Positions 51,701 through 60,268 of a DNA stretch of 64,000 nt are shown one piece after another; positions within the stretch are counted from its first letter, which is position 1; each line of letters opens with the position of its first letter. Position numbers and translations under genes: made by a program. The stretch lies in NCBI RefSeq assembly GCF_020010905.1, contig NZ_JAGJBY010000001.1, positions 2,128,001 to 2,192,000 of the forward strand, in the 5' to 3' direction. This stretch comes from Streptomyces acidiscabies. GTDB taxonomy: Bacteria > Actinomycetota > Actinomycetes > Streptomycetales > Streptomycetaceae. The notes under the pieces were generated by a model. That model saw only the letters and a program-made list of their open reading frames with translations. It did no database searches and was not told where the DNA came from.

Positions 51701-52573
51701 GGTGCTCACGAGCACGTCGTCGAGGATCTGACGCCGGTCGCCGTCGAGGAGAGCGTGGAGGAGGTCGCCGCTGAGGTGGCGGCTCCTGTTTCGCTGCCCG
51801 CGCCTGAGTTTGAGCCCGATGAGGAGCTGTACAGCAGCGTGGCTGAGGCCGAGGCTGCGGCTACTCGGGGGCGGGGGCGTCGGCGGGCCAGTCGGCGGGT
51901 TTCCTCTCCCGGGGGGGCTTCGGCCCGGCGGGATGTGGTGGCTTCGGCTGCTGAGGTTGCCGCTGATCCGGTTGCCATCGAGGACCCGGTTGCTGAGGTG
52001 CCGGTTGTCGAGGCGCCGGTTGTCGTCGAGGAGCCTGTGGTTGAGGCGCCGGTCGTCGAGGCTGTTGCTGAGCCCGTCGTCGAGGGGCGTCCGCGTCGGC
52101 GGGCCACTCGGAAGGCGTCCGCGCCTGCGGGGTCGCCTTCCGGGGCTGAGGCCGGTGTCGTGACGGTTGTCGAGGCTGCGGCTCCGGTGGCGGAGGCTGT
52201 GGTCGAGGCGCCGGTTGTCGAGGAGACGGTCGCTCCGGCTCCGGCTCGGGCGCGGCGGCGGGCTGTGCGGGAGGTTGCGGCGCCTACGTCCTCCGATGAG
52301 GCGGCTGTTGTTGTCGTGCCGGCTGTTGTCGAGGAGGAGGCGCCTGCGCCTGCCAAGAAGACGGCGGCTCGGAAGACGGCCACGAAGAAGGCGACCGCCA
52401 AGAAGGCTGCTCCCGCGAAGAAGACTGCGGCCAAGAAGACGACCACGGCTGCCAAGAAGACTGCGGCCAAGAAGACGACGGCCAAGAAGACGACGAAGGC
52501 TGCGGCCAAGAAGACCGCTGCGGCTGAGCAGGCTTCTTCTCCGTCCGTGTCTGCTGCGGCTGACGAGAGCTGA
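48791..52573 (+). CDS. rne: Ribonuclease E/G (Streptomyces RNase ES type)
   Basis: 1260 residues; ATG 48791 has GGGAGA upstream ([14 protein letters not shown]). The catalytic core is central (about 522-960), with an S1-like part ([35 protein letters not shown]), Mg-binding D834 ([10 protein letters not shown]) and D878 (IVIDFIDM), and the zinc link C936-x-x-C939. It is flanked on both sides by low-complexity scaffolds: the N-terminal ~520 residues have Arg blocks (RRRRRRGG) and acidic runs, and the C-terminal ~300 end in lysine/alanine/threonine H1-like repeats (KKTAAKKTT). It cuts single-stranded RNA in rRNA processing and mRNA decay and recruits partners such as PNPase. Confidence 0.94.
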   Translation: MLEPTDPIEGSEQNTPSDTLPPRRRRRAASRPAGPPAGAEGGAENTSAIQADEAAQTATTPAEATPAPSVAAEERAADAPVETAPRARRRVTRRASAPAGAPQAAEEAVVVAAPAVEEAPAVEDEAPAPRTTRRRASRRASAPAGAPKAAEAEAVVETPVEAPVAVEAPAAVEAPVVEEAVAEETGSRRRRRVTRQVTAPAEESEAVAEAPAQDEAPATKTRATRAKAPAKTPSPVAEAPEEGGPRRSRRRVVSKAAGGFSEPAPAADESPKRAGRPAVAVFQAPVFTEPKFQFQTLQRAAAEAAAAEAEAPAEVDAEVEEEIEATEPISLPEAVAEEPAGSRRRRRRRGAAAPAEDVVETVVEPEPVVEEEPEDVEDAVDAEDSADDDAEESGSRRRRRRGGRRRRRGESAEDEADAEELAAEQAEQDAEDSAEQDEEDAEDGAAGSTAGSRRRRRRRRRAGDSGGEAEQSDGDPERTVVKVREPRKQAEPSDEVQSIKGSTRLEAKKQRRREGREQGRRRVPIITEAEFLARREAVERVMVVRQSHERTQIGVLEDGVLVEHYVNKEQSTSYVGNVYLGKVQNVLPSMEAAFIDIGKGRNAVLYAGEVNFEALGMSGGPRRIESALKSGQSVLVQVTKDPIGHKGARLTSQVSLPGRYLVYVPEGSMTGISRKLPDTERARLKTILKKIVPEDAGVIVRTAAEGASEDELRRDVERLQGQWEEIRKNAKTGNAPTLLYGEPDMTVRVVRDIFNEDFTKVVVSGDEAWQTIHGYVAHVAPDLAGRLSRWTSEVDVFATYRIDEQLAKALDRKVWLPSGGSLVIDRTEAMVVVDVNTGKFTGQGGNLEETVTRNNLEAAEEIVRQLRLRDLGGIIVIDFIDMVLESNRDLVLRRLLECLGRDRTKHQVAEVTSLGLVQMTRKRVGQGLLESFSETCVHCNGRGVIVHLDQPSAVGGGGKRKKRGRGGDEHGAHEHVVEDLTPVAVEESVEEVAAEVAAPVSLPAPEFEPDEELYSSVAEAEAAATRGRGRRRASRRVSSPGGASARRDVVASAAEVAADPVAIEDPVAEVPVVEAPVVVEEPVVEAPVVEAVAEPVVEGRPRRRATRKASAPAGSPSGAEAGVVTVVEAAAPVAEAVVEAPVVEETVAPAPARARRRAVREVAAPTSSDEAAVVVVPAVVEEEAPAPAKKTAARKTATKKATAKKAAPAKKTAAKKTTTAAKKTAAKKTTAKKTTKAAAKKTAAAEQASSPSVSAAADES

Positions 52574-52590
52574 GTCGAGGGTTGAGCTGA

Positions 52591-52636
52591 GCGGCCCTTC
52601 CTACGGAGCGTGGTGCTTCGCAGGAAGGGCCGCTTT
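52591..52636 (+). terminator. Terminator of rne
   Basis: A 12-bp perfect stem GCGGCCCTTCCT (52591-52602) with AGGAAGGGCCGC (52622-52633) followed by TTT, 18 nt after the rne stop. Confidence 0.85.
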
Positions 52637-52665
52637 GTGTTGTGGGGCGTTGCACTCGACTCAGT

Positions 52666-52695
52666 TTGACCTGTACGGGGGACACCTCGTAGCCT
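52666..52695 (+). promoter_or_regulatory. rplU-rpmA promoter (HrdB type)
   Basis: TTGACC (52666-52671) and TAGCCT (52690-52695) are 18 nt apart, the best promoter in the window. Transcription would start near 52702. Confidence 0.8.
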
Positions 52696-52701
52696 GGGGC
52701 G

Positions 52702-52844
52702 TCGGCGTGCTAATGAGTGCGTCACATCCCCGTAAACCTTTCTTCCCTCCGGGTGCGCCTCGTGGCCGGGAGAGGCTGGCTGTGTTTATGACCGGTCGGC
52801 TGGACTGCGGGGGTGCCGGTTCCGAGCGAGAGAGTGAGATCCGC
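52702..52844 (+). promoter_or_regulatory. Long 5' leader of rplU (possible L21 autoregulatory leader)
   Basis: About 140 nt of untranslated leader lie between the predicted start of transcription and the rplU GTG. L21 leaders acting in feedback control are described in several bacterial groups; I see no confident conserved fold here, so this is a suggestion only. Confidence 0.35.
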
Positions 52845-53165
52845 GTGTACGCCATCGTGCGCAGCGGTGGTCGCCAGCACAAGGTTGCTGTCGGCGACAT
52901 CGTTGAGGTTGACAAGATTCCCACTGCCAAGGTTGGCGACACGGTCGAGCTCTCGACCCTGCTCGTTGTCGACGGCGAAGCTGTCACCAGCGACCCGTGG
53001 GTGCTGGCCGGCATCAAGGTCCAGGCTGAGATCGTGGACCACCACAAGGGTGTGAAGATCGACATCCTGCGCTACAAGAACAAGACCGGCTACCGCCGTC
53101 GCCAGGGTCACCGTCAGCAGTACACGGCGATCAAGGTCACGTCCATCCCGTCGGCCGCGAAGTAA
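52845..53165 (+). CDS. rplU: 50S ribosomal protein L21
   Basis: 106 residues from a GTG at 52845 with GAGAGAG upstream; the longer open frame to 52167 is out of family. [25 protein letters not shown] opens the protein and [31 protein letters not shown] is the rRNA-binding part. It sits with rpmA (15 nt gap) and obg, the usual arrangement. Confidence 0.98.
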   Translation: MYAIVRSGGRQHKVAVGDIVEVDKIPTAKVGDTVELSTLLVVDGEAVTSDPWVLAGIKVQAEIVDHHKGVKIDILRYKNKTGYRRRQGHRQQYTAIKVTSIPSAAK

Positions 53166-53179
53166 AGAGGGACTGAGCA

Positions 53180-53434
53180 ATGGCACACAAGAAGGGCGCA
53201 TCGTCCACCCGGAACGGTCGCGACTCCAATGCCCAGCGGCTCGGCGTGAAGCGCTTCGGCGGTCAGGTCGTCAACGCTGGTGAGATCCTGGTCCGTCAGC
53301 GCGGCACGCACTTCCACCCGGGTTCGGGTGTGGGTCGTGGCGGCGACGACACGCTGTTCGCGCTCCAGCCCGGTGCGGTGGAGTTCGGTACGTTCCGCGG
53401 CCGTAAGGTCGTGAACATCGTTCCGGTCGGCTGA
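53180..53434 (+). CDS. rpmA: 50S ribosomal protein L27
   Basis: 84 residues, [29 protein letters not shown], with the short N-terminal tail that reaches the peptidyl-transferase centre. It lacks the cleavable N-terminal extension of Firmicutes L27. A ribosome site (GAGGGACTGAGCA) precedes it. Cotranscribed with rplU and ended by the hairpin at 53460. Confidence 0.98.
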   Translation: MAHKKGASSTRNGRDSNAQRLGVKRFGGQVVNAGEILVRQRGTHFHPGSGVGRGGDDTLFALQPGAVEFGTFRGRKVVNIVPVG

Positions 53435-53459
53435 AAAGCCTGATCCGGAAGCTTTCGCG

Positions 53460-53501
53460 AGGCGGACCTCACTTCCCGTTCGGGAAGGCGGGTCCGCCTT
53501 T
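53460..53501 (+). terminator. Terminator of rplU-rpmA
   Basis: Outer stem AGGCGGACC (53460-53468) with GGTCCGCCT (53491-53499) plus inner CTTCCCG/CGGGAAG, followed by TT. It leaves obg to its own promoter in the A/T-richer region 53508-53540. Confidence 0.8.
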
Positions 53502-53550
53502 CGCGTGTTGGTATAGGTAACACCTGTTTAGCTTTTTGGAGGCACTAACC

Positions 53551-54987
53551 ATGACCACCTTCGTGGACCGCGTCGAACTGCATGTCGCCGCGGGTAACGG
53601 AGGCCACGGCTGTGCCTCCGTCCACCGTGAGAAGTTCAAGCCGCTCGGCGGGCCCGACGGCGGCAACGGCGGGCGCGGCGGCGACGTGATCCTCACGGTC
53701 GACCAGTCCGTGACCACGCTCATCGACTACCACCACTCCCCGCACCGCAAGGCCACGAACGGCAAGCCGGGCGAGGGCGGCAACCGCTCCGGCAAGGACG
53801 GCCAGGACCTGGTCCTCCCGGTCCCGGACGGCACGGTCGTCCTCGACAAGCACGGCAACGTCCTCGCGGACCTCGTCGGCCACGGCACCTCGTACGTCGC
53901 CGCGCAGGGCGGCCGGGGCGGGCTCGGGAACGCGGCGCTGGCGTCGGCCCGCCGCAAGGCGCCCGGGTTCGCGCTGCTGGGGGTGCCGGGGGATCTCGGG
54001 GACATCGTCCTGGAGCTGAAGACGGTCGCGGACGTCGCGCTGGTCGGGTACCCGAGTGCGGGGAAGTCCTCGCTGATCTCGGTGCTGTCGGCCGCGAAGC
54101 CGAAGATCGCCGACTACCCGTTCACGACCCTGGTCCCCAACCTGGGTGTGGTGACGGCCGGTTCGACCGTCTACACCATCGCGGACGTTCCCGGTCTGAT
54201 CCCGGGAGCCAGCCAGGGCAAGGGGCTCGGCCTGGAGTTCCTGCGGCACGTCGAGCGGTGCAGTGTCCTCGTGCACGTCCTCGACACGGCGACGCTGGAG
54301 TCCGAGCGCGACCCGATCTCCGACCTCGACATCATCGAGGAGGAGCTGCGGCAGTACGGCGGTCTGGGTGGCCGTCCGCGCATCGTCGTCCTGAACAAGA
54401 CCGACATCCCCGACGGCAAGGACCTCGCGGAGATGGTCCGGCCCGATCTGGAGGCGCGTGGTTACCAGGTCTTCGAGGTGTCCGCCGTCGCGCACCTGGG
54501 CCTGCGTGAACTCTCCTTCGCGCTGGCCGAGTTGGTGGGTCAGGCGCGGGCCGCGAAGCCGCTCGAGGAGGCCACCCGGATCGTGATCCGGCCCAAGGCC
54601 GTGGACGATGCGGGCTTCACCGTCGTCCAGGAGGAGGACGGTCTCTTCCGCGTCCGGGGCGAGAAGCCCGAACGCTGGGTGCGGCAGACCGACTTCAGCA
54701 ACGACGAGGCCGTCGGCTACCTCGCCGACCGCCTCAACCGCCTCGGCGTCGAGGACGCGTTGATGAAGAAGGGCGCCCGCGCGGGCGACGGCGTCGCGAT
54801 CGGGCCCGAGGACAACGCGGTCGTCTTCGACTGGGAGCCGACGGTCATGGCCGGCGCGGAGATGCTGGGCCGCCGAGGCGAGGACCACCGCCTCGACGAA
54901 CCCCGCCCCGCGACGCAACGCCGCCGCGACAAGCAGGCGGAACGCGACGAGGCGACCCAGGAGTTCGAGGGCTTCGAGCCCTTCTGA
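53551..54987 (+). CDS. obg: Obg GTPase (ObgE/CgtA)
   Basis: 478 residues; ATG 53551 has TTTTTGGAGG before it. The glycine-rich Obg fold is at the N-terminus ([20 protein letters not shown]... [14 protein letters not shown]). The GTPase domain has G1 [13 protein letters not shown]2 [15 protein letters not shown]3 [10 protein letters not shown] and G4 NKTD. A C-terminal OCT domain (about 360-440) and a charged tail follow. It is a ribosome-assembly GTPase; in Streptomyces Obg is linked to the onset of aerial growth. Cell-wall genes converge from the right. Confidence 0.97.
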   Translation: MTTFVDRVELHVAAGNGGHGCASVHREKFKPLGGPDGGNGGRGGDVILTVDQSVTTLIDYHHSPHRKATNGKPGEGGNRSGKDGQDLVLPVPDGTVVLDKHGNVLADLVGHGTSYVAAQGGRGGLGNAALASARRKAPGFALLGVPGDLGDIVLELKTVADVALVGYPSAGKSSLISVLSAAKPKIADYPFTTLVPNLGVVTAGSTVYTIADVPGLIPGASQGKGLGLEFLRHVERCSVLVHVLDTATLESERDPISDLDIIEEELRQYGGLGGRPRIVVLNKTDIPDGKDLAEMVRPDLEARGYQVFEVSAVAHLGLRELSFALAELVGQARAAKPLEEATRIVIRPKAVDDAGFTVVQEEDGLFRVRGEKPERWVRQTDFSNDEAVGYLADRLNRLGVEDALMKKGARAGDGVAIGPEDNAVVFDWEPTVMAGAEMLGRRGEDHRLDEPRPATQRRRDKQAERDEATQEFEGFEPF

Positions 54988-55084
54988 CAGGCCGGTCACC
55001 GACGTAGCTGAAAAGGGCCCGCCCACCGTCCCCGTAGGGAAGGTGGGCGGGCCCTCGGCATAAGGGATGCCCCGAGGCTGAGCC

Positions 55085-56650
55085 TCAGGCGACCGGTTCC
55101 GGTGAAGCCTCGGGCTCCTTCTGCTTCGTCGCCTCCGGCCTTGCCGAAGCCTTCGTCGACGGTTCCGCCGTCACCGCCTCCGGCACCCGCCCCCACTTCG
55201 GCCGGGCCGCCAGCAGCGGGATCGTCATGATGCCCAGGAACATCGGCGCGAACATGTAGCGGGCCAGCGGTGCCGGGTTGGCGGCGACCACCGTCAGCTG
55301 GAGGGCCAGCGGGATGGACAGGATGCCGATCGGTGCCCAGGAGCGGTTGCGGCGGGAGAAGACGTAGAAGACCGCGTACGCGGCGTAGCACCAGAACGCG
55401 CCCCGGAAGAGGATCCACTGGAGCTGCGGGGTCTTGCTGGCCTTCCACGTGAAGAACGCGGCGTCGTGGAGGGTGTCGCTGAGGGGGCGGATCTTCAGCT
55501 CGTCCCGGTAGGGGCTGTTCGCCATCTCCGGGTTCCAGTCGGCCCAGCCGTACAGGTTCTTGGGGACGGACGGGACGGAGATGAGGGTCTCGCCGTCCAG
55601 GTCGGCGGGGCCGGGGAAGATGCCCCAGGCGATCTGCGAGCGGCACAGGCGCGCGCCGATCATCTGGTCCGGGGTGCGCTTGAGGACGCGGCCCCACAGG
55701 TCGAGCAGCTCGGTGTTGAGCTCGGCTGCCTTCTGGCGGTTCATGGGCTTCTTCATGGCCCAGTCGGCGTTCCAGCAGTTCGCCGCGCGCCCGCCCCAGT
55801 GGGAGAGCGGCGCGACCTCGGCCATGAGCTTCTTGTCGGCGGCAGTGAACGTCCACGGCGCCTTGCCGTACACGACGGCGATGTCGGCGTAGTTGAGGGC
55901 GTACACCTGGTCCTTGGTCGGCGTCTGGACGCCGAGCGCGGGATAGATGACGAGCTGGAGCGCGGCGGAGATGACCGTCGGGACGACGGTCGCGACGAGT
56001 ATCGCGCGCCGCATCCTCGGCAGCACCAGCAGCAGCACGGGGCAGGCGATGACGGCGACGAGGAGCCCGTTGTTGCGGAACAGCCCCATCATCAGGAACC
56101 CGGCGAACAGCACGATCACCTGGTTGCGGAACACCGTGTCGTGCACCGCCTGCCGCTCCCGCATCCGCCGTACGGTGAGCCGCCCCGCCGCCCCGAACGC
56201 GAGGAGCGCGCCGATGACGAACGGGACGTCCTTCCACACGAAGATGGTGAACGTGCCGATGGACGGCAGCACCGCGCAGGCGATCGCCGCGAGCGCGCTC
56301 CACTTGCCGGGGACCCCGAAGTGCCGCAGCGTGACGGCGACATAGGCGAGCGCGGCGGCCATGCCGACGGACTGGCCGAACGTCAGCAGCGCCAGGTCAC
56401 CGGTGAGCTTGATGGAGAGCCAGACCAGCCCGTCGTACGCCACCGAGTGGTTGGACATCCAGTGTCCGGTGGTGACGTGCCAGACGTACGAGATGGAGTC
56501 GTAGCTCATCCCGCCCGGATAGAAGGCCGCCCACCACAGCAGGAAGACGAACTGCGTGACGGCGTACACCGTCAGGGGCATGCGGCGCTTGGGCGGGATC
56601 CGCTCCCAGCGTTCGTGCAGGCTGGTCCTCATCGAGGAGACTGTGGGCAC
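55085..56650 (-). CDS. Multi-pass membrane protein of the wall-glycopolymer cluster (GT-C-like)
   Basis: 521 residues from GTG 56650, preceded by GGAG and overlapping the previous gene's surroundings (its stop is at 56653); ATG 56632 is an alternative. About ten membrane helices. After helix 1 comes a large extracytoplasmic loop with GGMSYDSISYVWHVTTGHWMSN, whose aspartate sits where GT-C glycosyltransferases have their catalytic acid. The middle segment with RNNGLLVAVIA and a long soluble loop (residues ~235-385) is followed by further helices and a Glu/Pro/Lys-rich tail. Probable lipid-linked sugar transferase or polymer modifier; not proven. Confidence 0.7.
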   Translation of the reverse strand: MPTVSSMRTSLHERWERIPPKRRMPLTVYAVTQFVFLLWWAAFYPGGMSYDSISYVWHVTTGHWMSNHSVAYDGLVWLSIKLTGDLALLTFGQSVGMAAALAYVAVTLRHFGVPGKWSALAAIACAVLPSIGTFTIFVWKDVPFVIGALLAFGAAGRLTVRRMRERQAVHDTVFRNQVIVLFAGFLMMGLFRNNGLLVAVIACPVLLLVLPRMRRAILVATVVPTVISAALQLVIYPALGVQTPTKDQVYALNYADIAVVYGKAPWTFTAADKKLMAEVAPLSHWGGRAANCWNADWAMKKPMNRQKAAELNTELLDLWGRVLKRTPDQMIGARLCRSQIAWGIFPGPADLDGETLISVPSVPKNLYGWADWNPEMANSPYRDELKIRPLSDTLHDAAFFTWKASKTPQLQWILFRGAFWCYAAYAVFYVFSRRNRSWAPIGILSIPLALQLTVVAANPAPLARYMFAPMFLGIMTIPLLAARPKWGRVPEAVTAEPSTKASARPEATKQKEPEASPEPVA

Positions 56651-56652
56651 TC

Positions 56653-59600
56653 TCAACGCTCCGTGGCAGGTCGGTCGGGGTGCGCGAGCTCCAGCATCCG
56701 GGTGATGACCCGCTCGGCGGCGTGGCCGTCGTCGAGGTCGCAGAACATCTTCCTGAACTCGGTGTACGCGTCGGCGTAGGAGGCGTGGATGCGCTCGATG
56801 TCGCCGAGCGCCTCGATGAGTCCGTCGGAGGTCTGCAGCAGCGGGCCGGGGGCCTGCCGCTCGAAGTCGAAGTAGAAGCCCCGCAGTTGGTCGCGGTAGT
56901 ACTCGAGGTCGTACGTGAAGAACAGCATCGGACGGCCGGTGTTCGCGAAGTCGAACATCAGGGACGAGTAGTCCGTGACCAGGATGTCCGTGATCAGGTA
57001 CAGCTCGGCGATGTCCGGGTAGCTGGAGACGTCGAAGACGAAGCCGTCCCCGGCGCCGGGCACCGCGTCGACGATGTTGGAGTGCTTGCGCACCAGCAGG
57101 ACGTGGTCCTCGCCGAGCTGCTCGCGGGCCTTCTTCACGTCGACCCGCAGGTCGAACTTGTAGTTGCCGGCCCGGTAGAACTGGTCGTCGCGCCAGGTCG
57201 GCGCGTACAGCACGACCTTCTTGCCCTCCGGCAGCCCGATCCGCTCCCGCACCTTGCGCGCGGTGTCCTCGGTCTTCGGCGCGAGCAGGAGGTCGTTGCG
57301 CGGGTAGCCCGACTCCAGGATCTCCCCGTCGTACTGGAAGGCCCGCTTCATGATCGGCGTCGAGAAGCGGTTCGGGGAGACGAGGAAGCTCCAGCTCGGC
57401 GTCTCCTCGGCGACCTTGGTCAGGTACTTGCGGTCGGCGAACTGGACGCTGTCGATGTCGTGGCCGATGCGCTTGAGGGGGGTGCCGTGCCAGGTCTGCA
57501 CGATGACCTGGCCCTCGCGGCGCCGGATCCAGTGCGGCAGGTGCGTGTTGGTGACGATGTACCGGGAGCGGCCCAGCGCCTCGTACCACTCGCGGCTCCA
57601 CCGGCGGATCACCCGGACCCCCTCGGGGATCTGCGCCCGCTTGTCCTCGACGACCCAGATGTGCTCCAACTCGTCACCCCGGCGCACGAGTTCCTCGTAC
57701 ACCGCGCGCGGCGAGTCGGAGTACTGGCGGCCGGAGAACGACGCGTACAGCACGGTGTCCCGCAGCGGCGCGGTGCGCGCGTCGGCGTACACGCCCGTGC
57801 GCAGCTCGCGCTGGCGGAACCAGCCGAACTCGTCGGGCAGCAGGTCGGGCGCCGCCTCGATGAGGAGGCGGTCGAAGAAGCGGTGGGTGAGCGCGTAGTC
57901 CCGGCCGCGTACGGCGAACCGCAGCGGGAGCGTGCCGAGCGCGGCCGGGGCGACGCGCAGCGGCACCTCCGTACGGCTCTCGGCGGCGCGCGCCGTCAGG
58001 TACCAGCGGCCCTGCCGGAGCGGTACCTCGCTGAGGCTGTCCGGGACGGGCAGGAACTCGGCGCGGAAGACGCCGTCGACGAGGGTCGCCGGGGCGGAGT
58101 GCTCCTCGGAGTGGCGGCTGTGCCGCATGACGATCTCGACGGGCTCGTCCACCGTCACCGGCAGCGCCCCGGCGAGCGTGATCCGCCCCTCGGGGTCCAC
58201 GGACAGCTCGGTGACCGCGGGCTGCGCGGCCTGCGTGCGCAGCGCGAGGCGGCCCACGCCGTCGTCGGCGACACAGACCGCGCGCCCGCCCCAGACGGGT
58301 TCGCCGTCGACGGGGTACTGGCCGGTGAGGCCGCCCTCCTTCGGCGCGACGGCGACCGGGTGGAAGCGGCCGTCCACCGACAGCTCGGCCGTCCACTTGT
58401 CGGTGAGGTCCCAGTTGCCGAGGTCGCGGCCGTCGACGGCGAGGTCGGCCAGCGGGACCCGCGCGGTGAACGTCGCGCCGTCGCGCTCGACGTCGTACGC
58501 CAGCGTCGCCTGCGTCGAGCCGTGCGTGAGGCGCAGGCCGAGCTTGCCGCCGACCGCCTCGTGGCCCAGCGCGCCGGTCAGCTCCAGGACGCCGTCGGTG
58601 ACCCGGTGGCCGGTGAGCTTGGCGCGGACGCGCTCGACGCGCAGGTAGATGTGGTCGTCGGTGACGAACGGGACGACCCGTACGTCCTTCTCGACCCAGT
58701 ACGGCACGGGGCTCTCGGCGCTGCCGCTCTCGCCGGCCTTCAGGCGGGTGCGGCGCACGATGCCCTGCTGGACGGTGGCGACGGTCAGCCGCCACACGCC
58801 GTCCCGCCAGCCGCCGCGCGCCTTGAACTTGCGCGGGTCGAGGTCGAGGGAGAACCCGGACCAGTCGTAGTTGTGCAGCGACTGACCGGACGTCTGCGTG
58901 GCACGGGCCGCCTGGACGCGGTTCGGGCGGACCAGGACCGTGCGGCGGCTGCCGTTCTCGCGCAGCATCAGGACGCGCAGCGCCGTCGGCTGGGGGCGCT
59001 CGGCGGCCAGGTTGCGGATGTAGGCGTGGCCGGTGATGCGCAGCTTGCCGCCGTCCCAGACGACCTCCTCGGCGCGGGCCCGCGCCGAGAAGTCGGAGTC
59101 GACGCGCAGCACCGAGCGCGGCACCGCGCCCTTGCCGGACAGCACCGGGTAGTCGGCGAAGTGCTTGAGGCCCTGCCGGACCACGGGGACCGCGCGGCCG
59201 GTCTCCCGCTCGTAGGCGAGGAGGTCCATCAGCTCGTCCAGGCGCTTCTCCTGGATGAGGTGGCACTTCAGGCGCAACGAGACGGGCAGCCGGGGGAAGA
59301 CCGCCGGGTCGACGCGGCCCAGGAAGCCGGCGGCGCCCGTCATGAACAGATCGCGGAACTCGTCCCCCGCCTCGTCCAGGACGCCCATGAACAGGGGGAG
59401 TTCGTCGGTGATGAAGATCTCGTCGTACCAGCGCTTGTGCGCCGCGTACTTCTCGCCGGGCTGGGAGCCGAGGAAGCGGCTCACCGAGTCGCAGGACCGG
59501 ATGCGGTCACGGACGTTGACGGGCTCGGTGCGCCGCTGGGTGATCGAGGGGGCGCCGCCGGTGCGCTGGCGCCACAGGTAGACCGGCTCGCCCAGCACGT

Positions 59601-60195
59601 CGACCGCCTTGGCGAGGAAGTGCGCGGGGAGGGTCACCGGGGCGTCCTCGTAGAGGATGCCGGGGAACTCGAAGTGGTGCTGGTCCCAGAAGGAGCGGCG
59701 GAAGACCTTGTTCCACGCCGTGCGGTCGTAGACGAGGTCCTTGTCGCGGGTGATGTGGGTGCGCTCGCGGTCGGTGCGCAGCCGCTTCTGGTGCAGCGGG
59801 GAGGTGAGGATCTCGCCGGCCTTCAGCAGGTTGACGTTCCCGCTGGCGAAATCCGACCCGGTCTTGTCGAGGCTGGTGATGAACCGCTCGTACGCGTCCG
59901 CCAGGACGATGTCGTCGCTGTCGACGAACGCGACGAACTCCGTCCCCTCGGTGAGGTTCGCGACCCCCGTGTTCCGCGCCGGCCCGAGACCCTGGTTCTT
60001 CTGCGGGACGACCCGGAAGCGGTCGTCCTTCGCCGCCCATCTCTCCGCGATCGCGAGGCTGCCGTCCGTCGAGCCGTCGTCCACGACGACGGCCTCCCAG
60101 TCGGTGAACGTCTGGTCCGCGATCGACTGGAGACATTCGTCGAGGAAGAGTTCCACGTTGTAGACGGGAACGACTACTGACAGACGGGGAGGCAT
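56653..60195 (-). CDS. Bifunctional GT2 glycosyltransferase / CDP-glycerol (TagF-like) polymerase
   Basis: 1180 residues from ATG 60195 (MPPRLSVVVPVYNVELFLDE). The N-terminal GT2 domain (about 1-230) has VVVDDGSTDGS and the metal-binding FVDSDD. A large beta-rich middle (about 380-790) is unlike either enzyme. The C-terminal CDP-glycerol glycerophosphotransferase domain (about 820-1175) has VQTWHGTPLKRIG, GYPRNDLLL, VLYAPTWRD and the catalytic-pocket TDYSSLMFDFAN. It would build a poly-glycerol-phosphate or related teichoic acid and decorate it. A second copy lies at 60269. Confidence 0.9.
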   Translation of the reverse strand: MPPRLSVVVPVYNVELFLDECLQSIADQTFTDWEAVVVDDGSTDGSLAIAERWAAKDDRFRVVPQKNQGLGPARNTGVANLTEGTEFVAFVDSDDIVLADAYERFITSLDKTGSDFASGNVNLLKAGEILTSPLHQKRLRTDRERTHITRDKDLVYDRTAWNKVFRRSFWDQHHFEFPGILYEDAPVTLPAHFLAKAVDVLGEPVYLWRQRTGGAPSITQRRTEPVNVRDRIRSCDSVSRFLGSQPGEKYAAHKRWYDEIFITDELPLFMGVLDEAGDEFRDLFMTGAAGFLGRVDPAVFPRLPVSLRLKCHLIQEKRLDELMDLLAYERETGRAVPVVRQGLKHFADYPVLSGKGAVPRSVLRVDSDFSARARAEEVVWDGGKLRITGHAYIRNLAAERPQPTALRVLMLRENGSRRTVLVRPNRVQAARATQTSGQSLHNYDWSGFSLDLDPRKFKARGGWRDGVWRLTVATVQQGIVRRTRLKAGESGSAESPVPYWVEKDVRVVPFVTDDHIYLRVERVRAKLTGHRVTDGVLELTGALGHEAVGGKLGLRLTHGSTQATLAYDVERDGATFTARVPLADLAVDGRDLGNWDLTDKWTAELSVDGRFHPVAVAPKEGGLTGQYPVDGEPVWGGRAVCVADDGVGRLALRTQAAQPAVTELSVDPEGRITLAGALPVTVDEPVEIVMRHSRHSEEHSAPATLVDGVFRAEFLPVPDSLSEVPLRQGRWYLTARAAESRTEVPLRVAPAALGTLPLRFAVRGRDYALTHRFFDRLLIEAAPDLLPDEFGWFRQRELRTGVYADARTAPLRDTVLYASFSGRQYSDSPRAVYEELVRRGDELEHIWVVEDKRAQIPEGVRVIRRWSREWYEALGRSRYIVTNTHLPHWIRRREGQVIVQTWHGTPLKRIGHDIDSVQFADRKYLTKVAEETPSWSFLVSPNRFSTPIMKRAFQYDGEILESGYPRNDLLLAPKTEDTARKVRERIGLPEGKKVVLYAPTWRDDQFYRAGNYKFDLRVDVKKAREQLGEDHVLLVRKHSNIVDAVPGAGDGFVFDVSSYPDIAELYLITDILVTDYSSLMFDFANTGRPMLFFTYDLEYYRDQLRGFYFDFERQAPGPLLQTSDGLIEALGDIERIHASYADAYTEFRKMFCDLDDGHAAERVITRMLELAHPDRPATER

Positions 60196-60268
60196 CGGGG
60201 TACTGCGCCTTTCTCGGAACTGCGGCTGGCGATGACGGACATGACCGGACTCGCCGGACACCGTGGCA

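Noticed and set aside
48188-51715. An 1175-codon open frame on the minus strand opposite rne
   Set aside because: Low-complexity antisense product of the repetitive rne scaffold; no start signal and no family pattern.
56680-60180. An 1166-codon open frame on the plus strand opposite the GT2-TagF gene
   Set aside because: Arg/Val/Asp/Glu-rich shadow without a ribosome site; the minus-strand gene has two complete enzyme domains.
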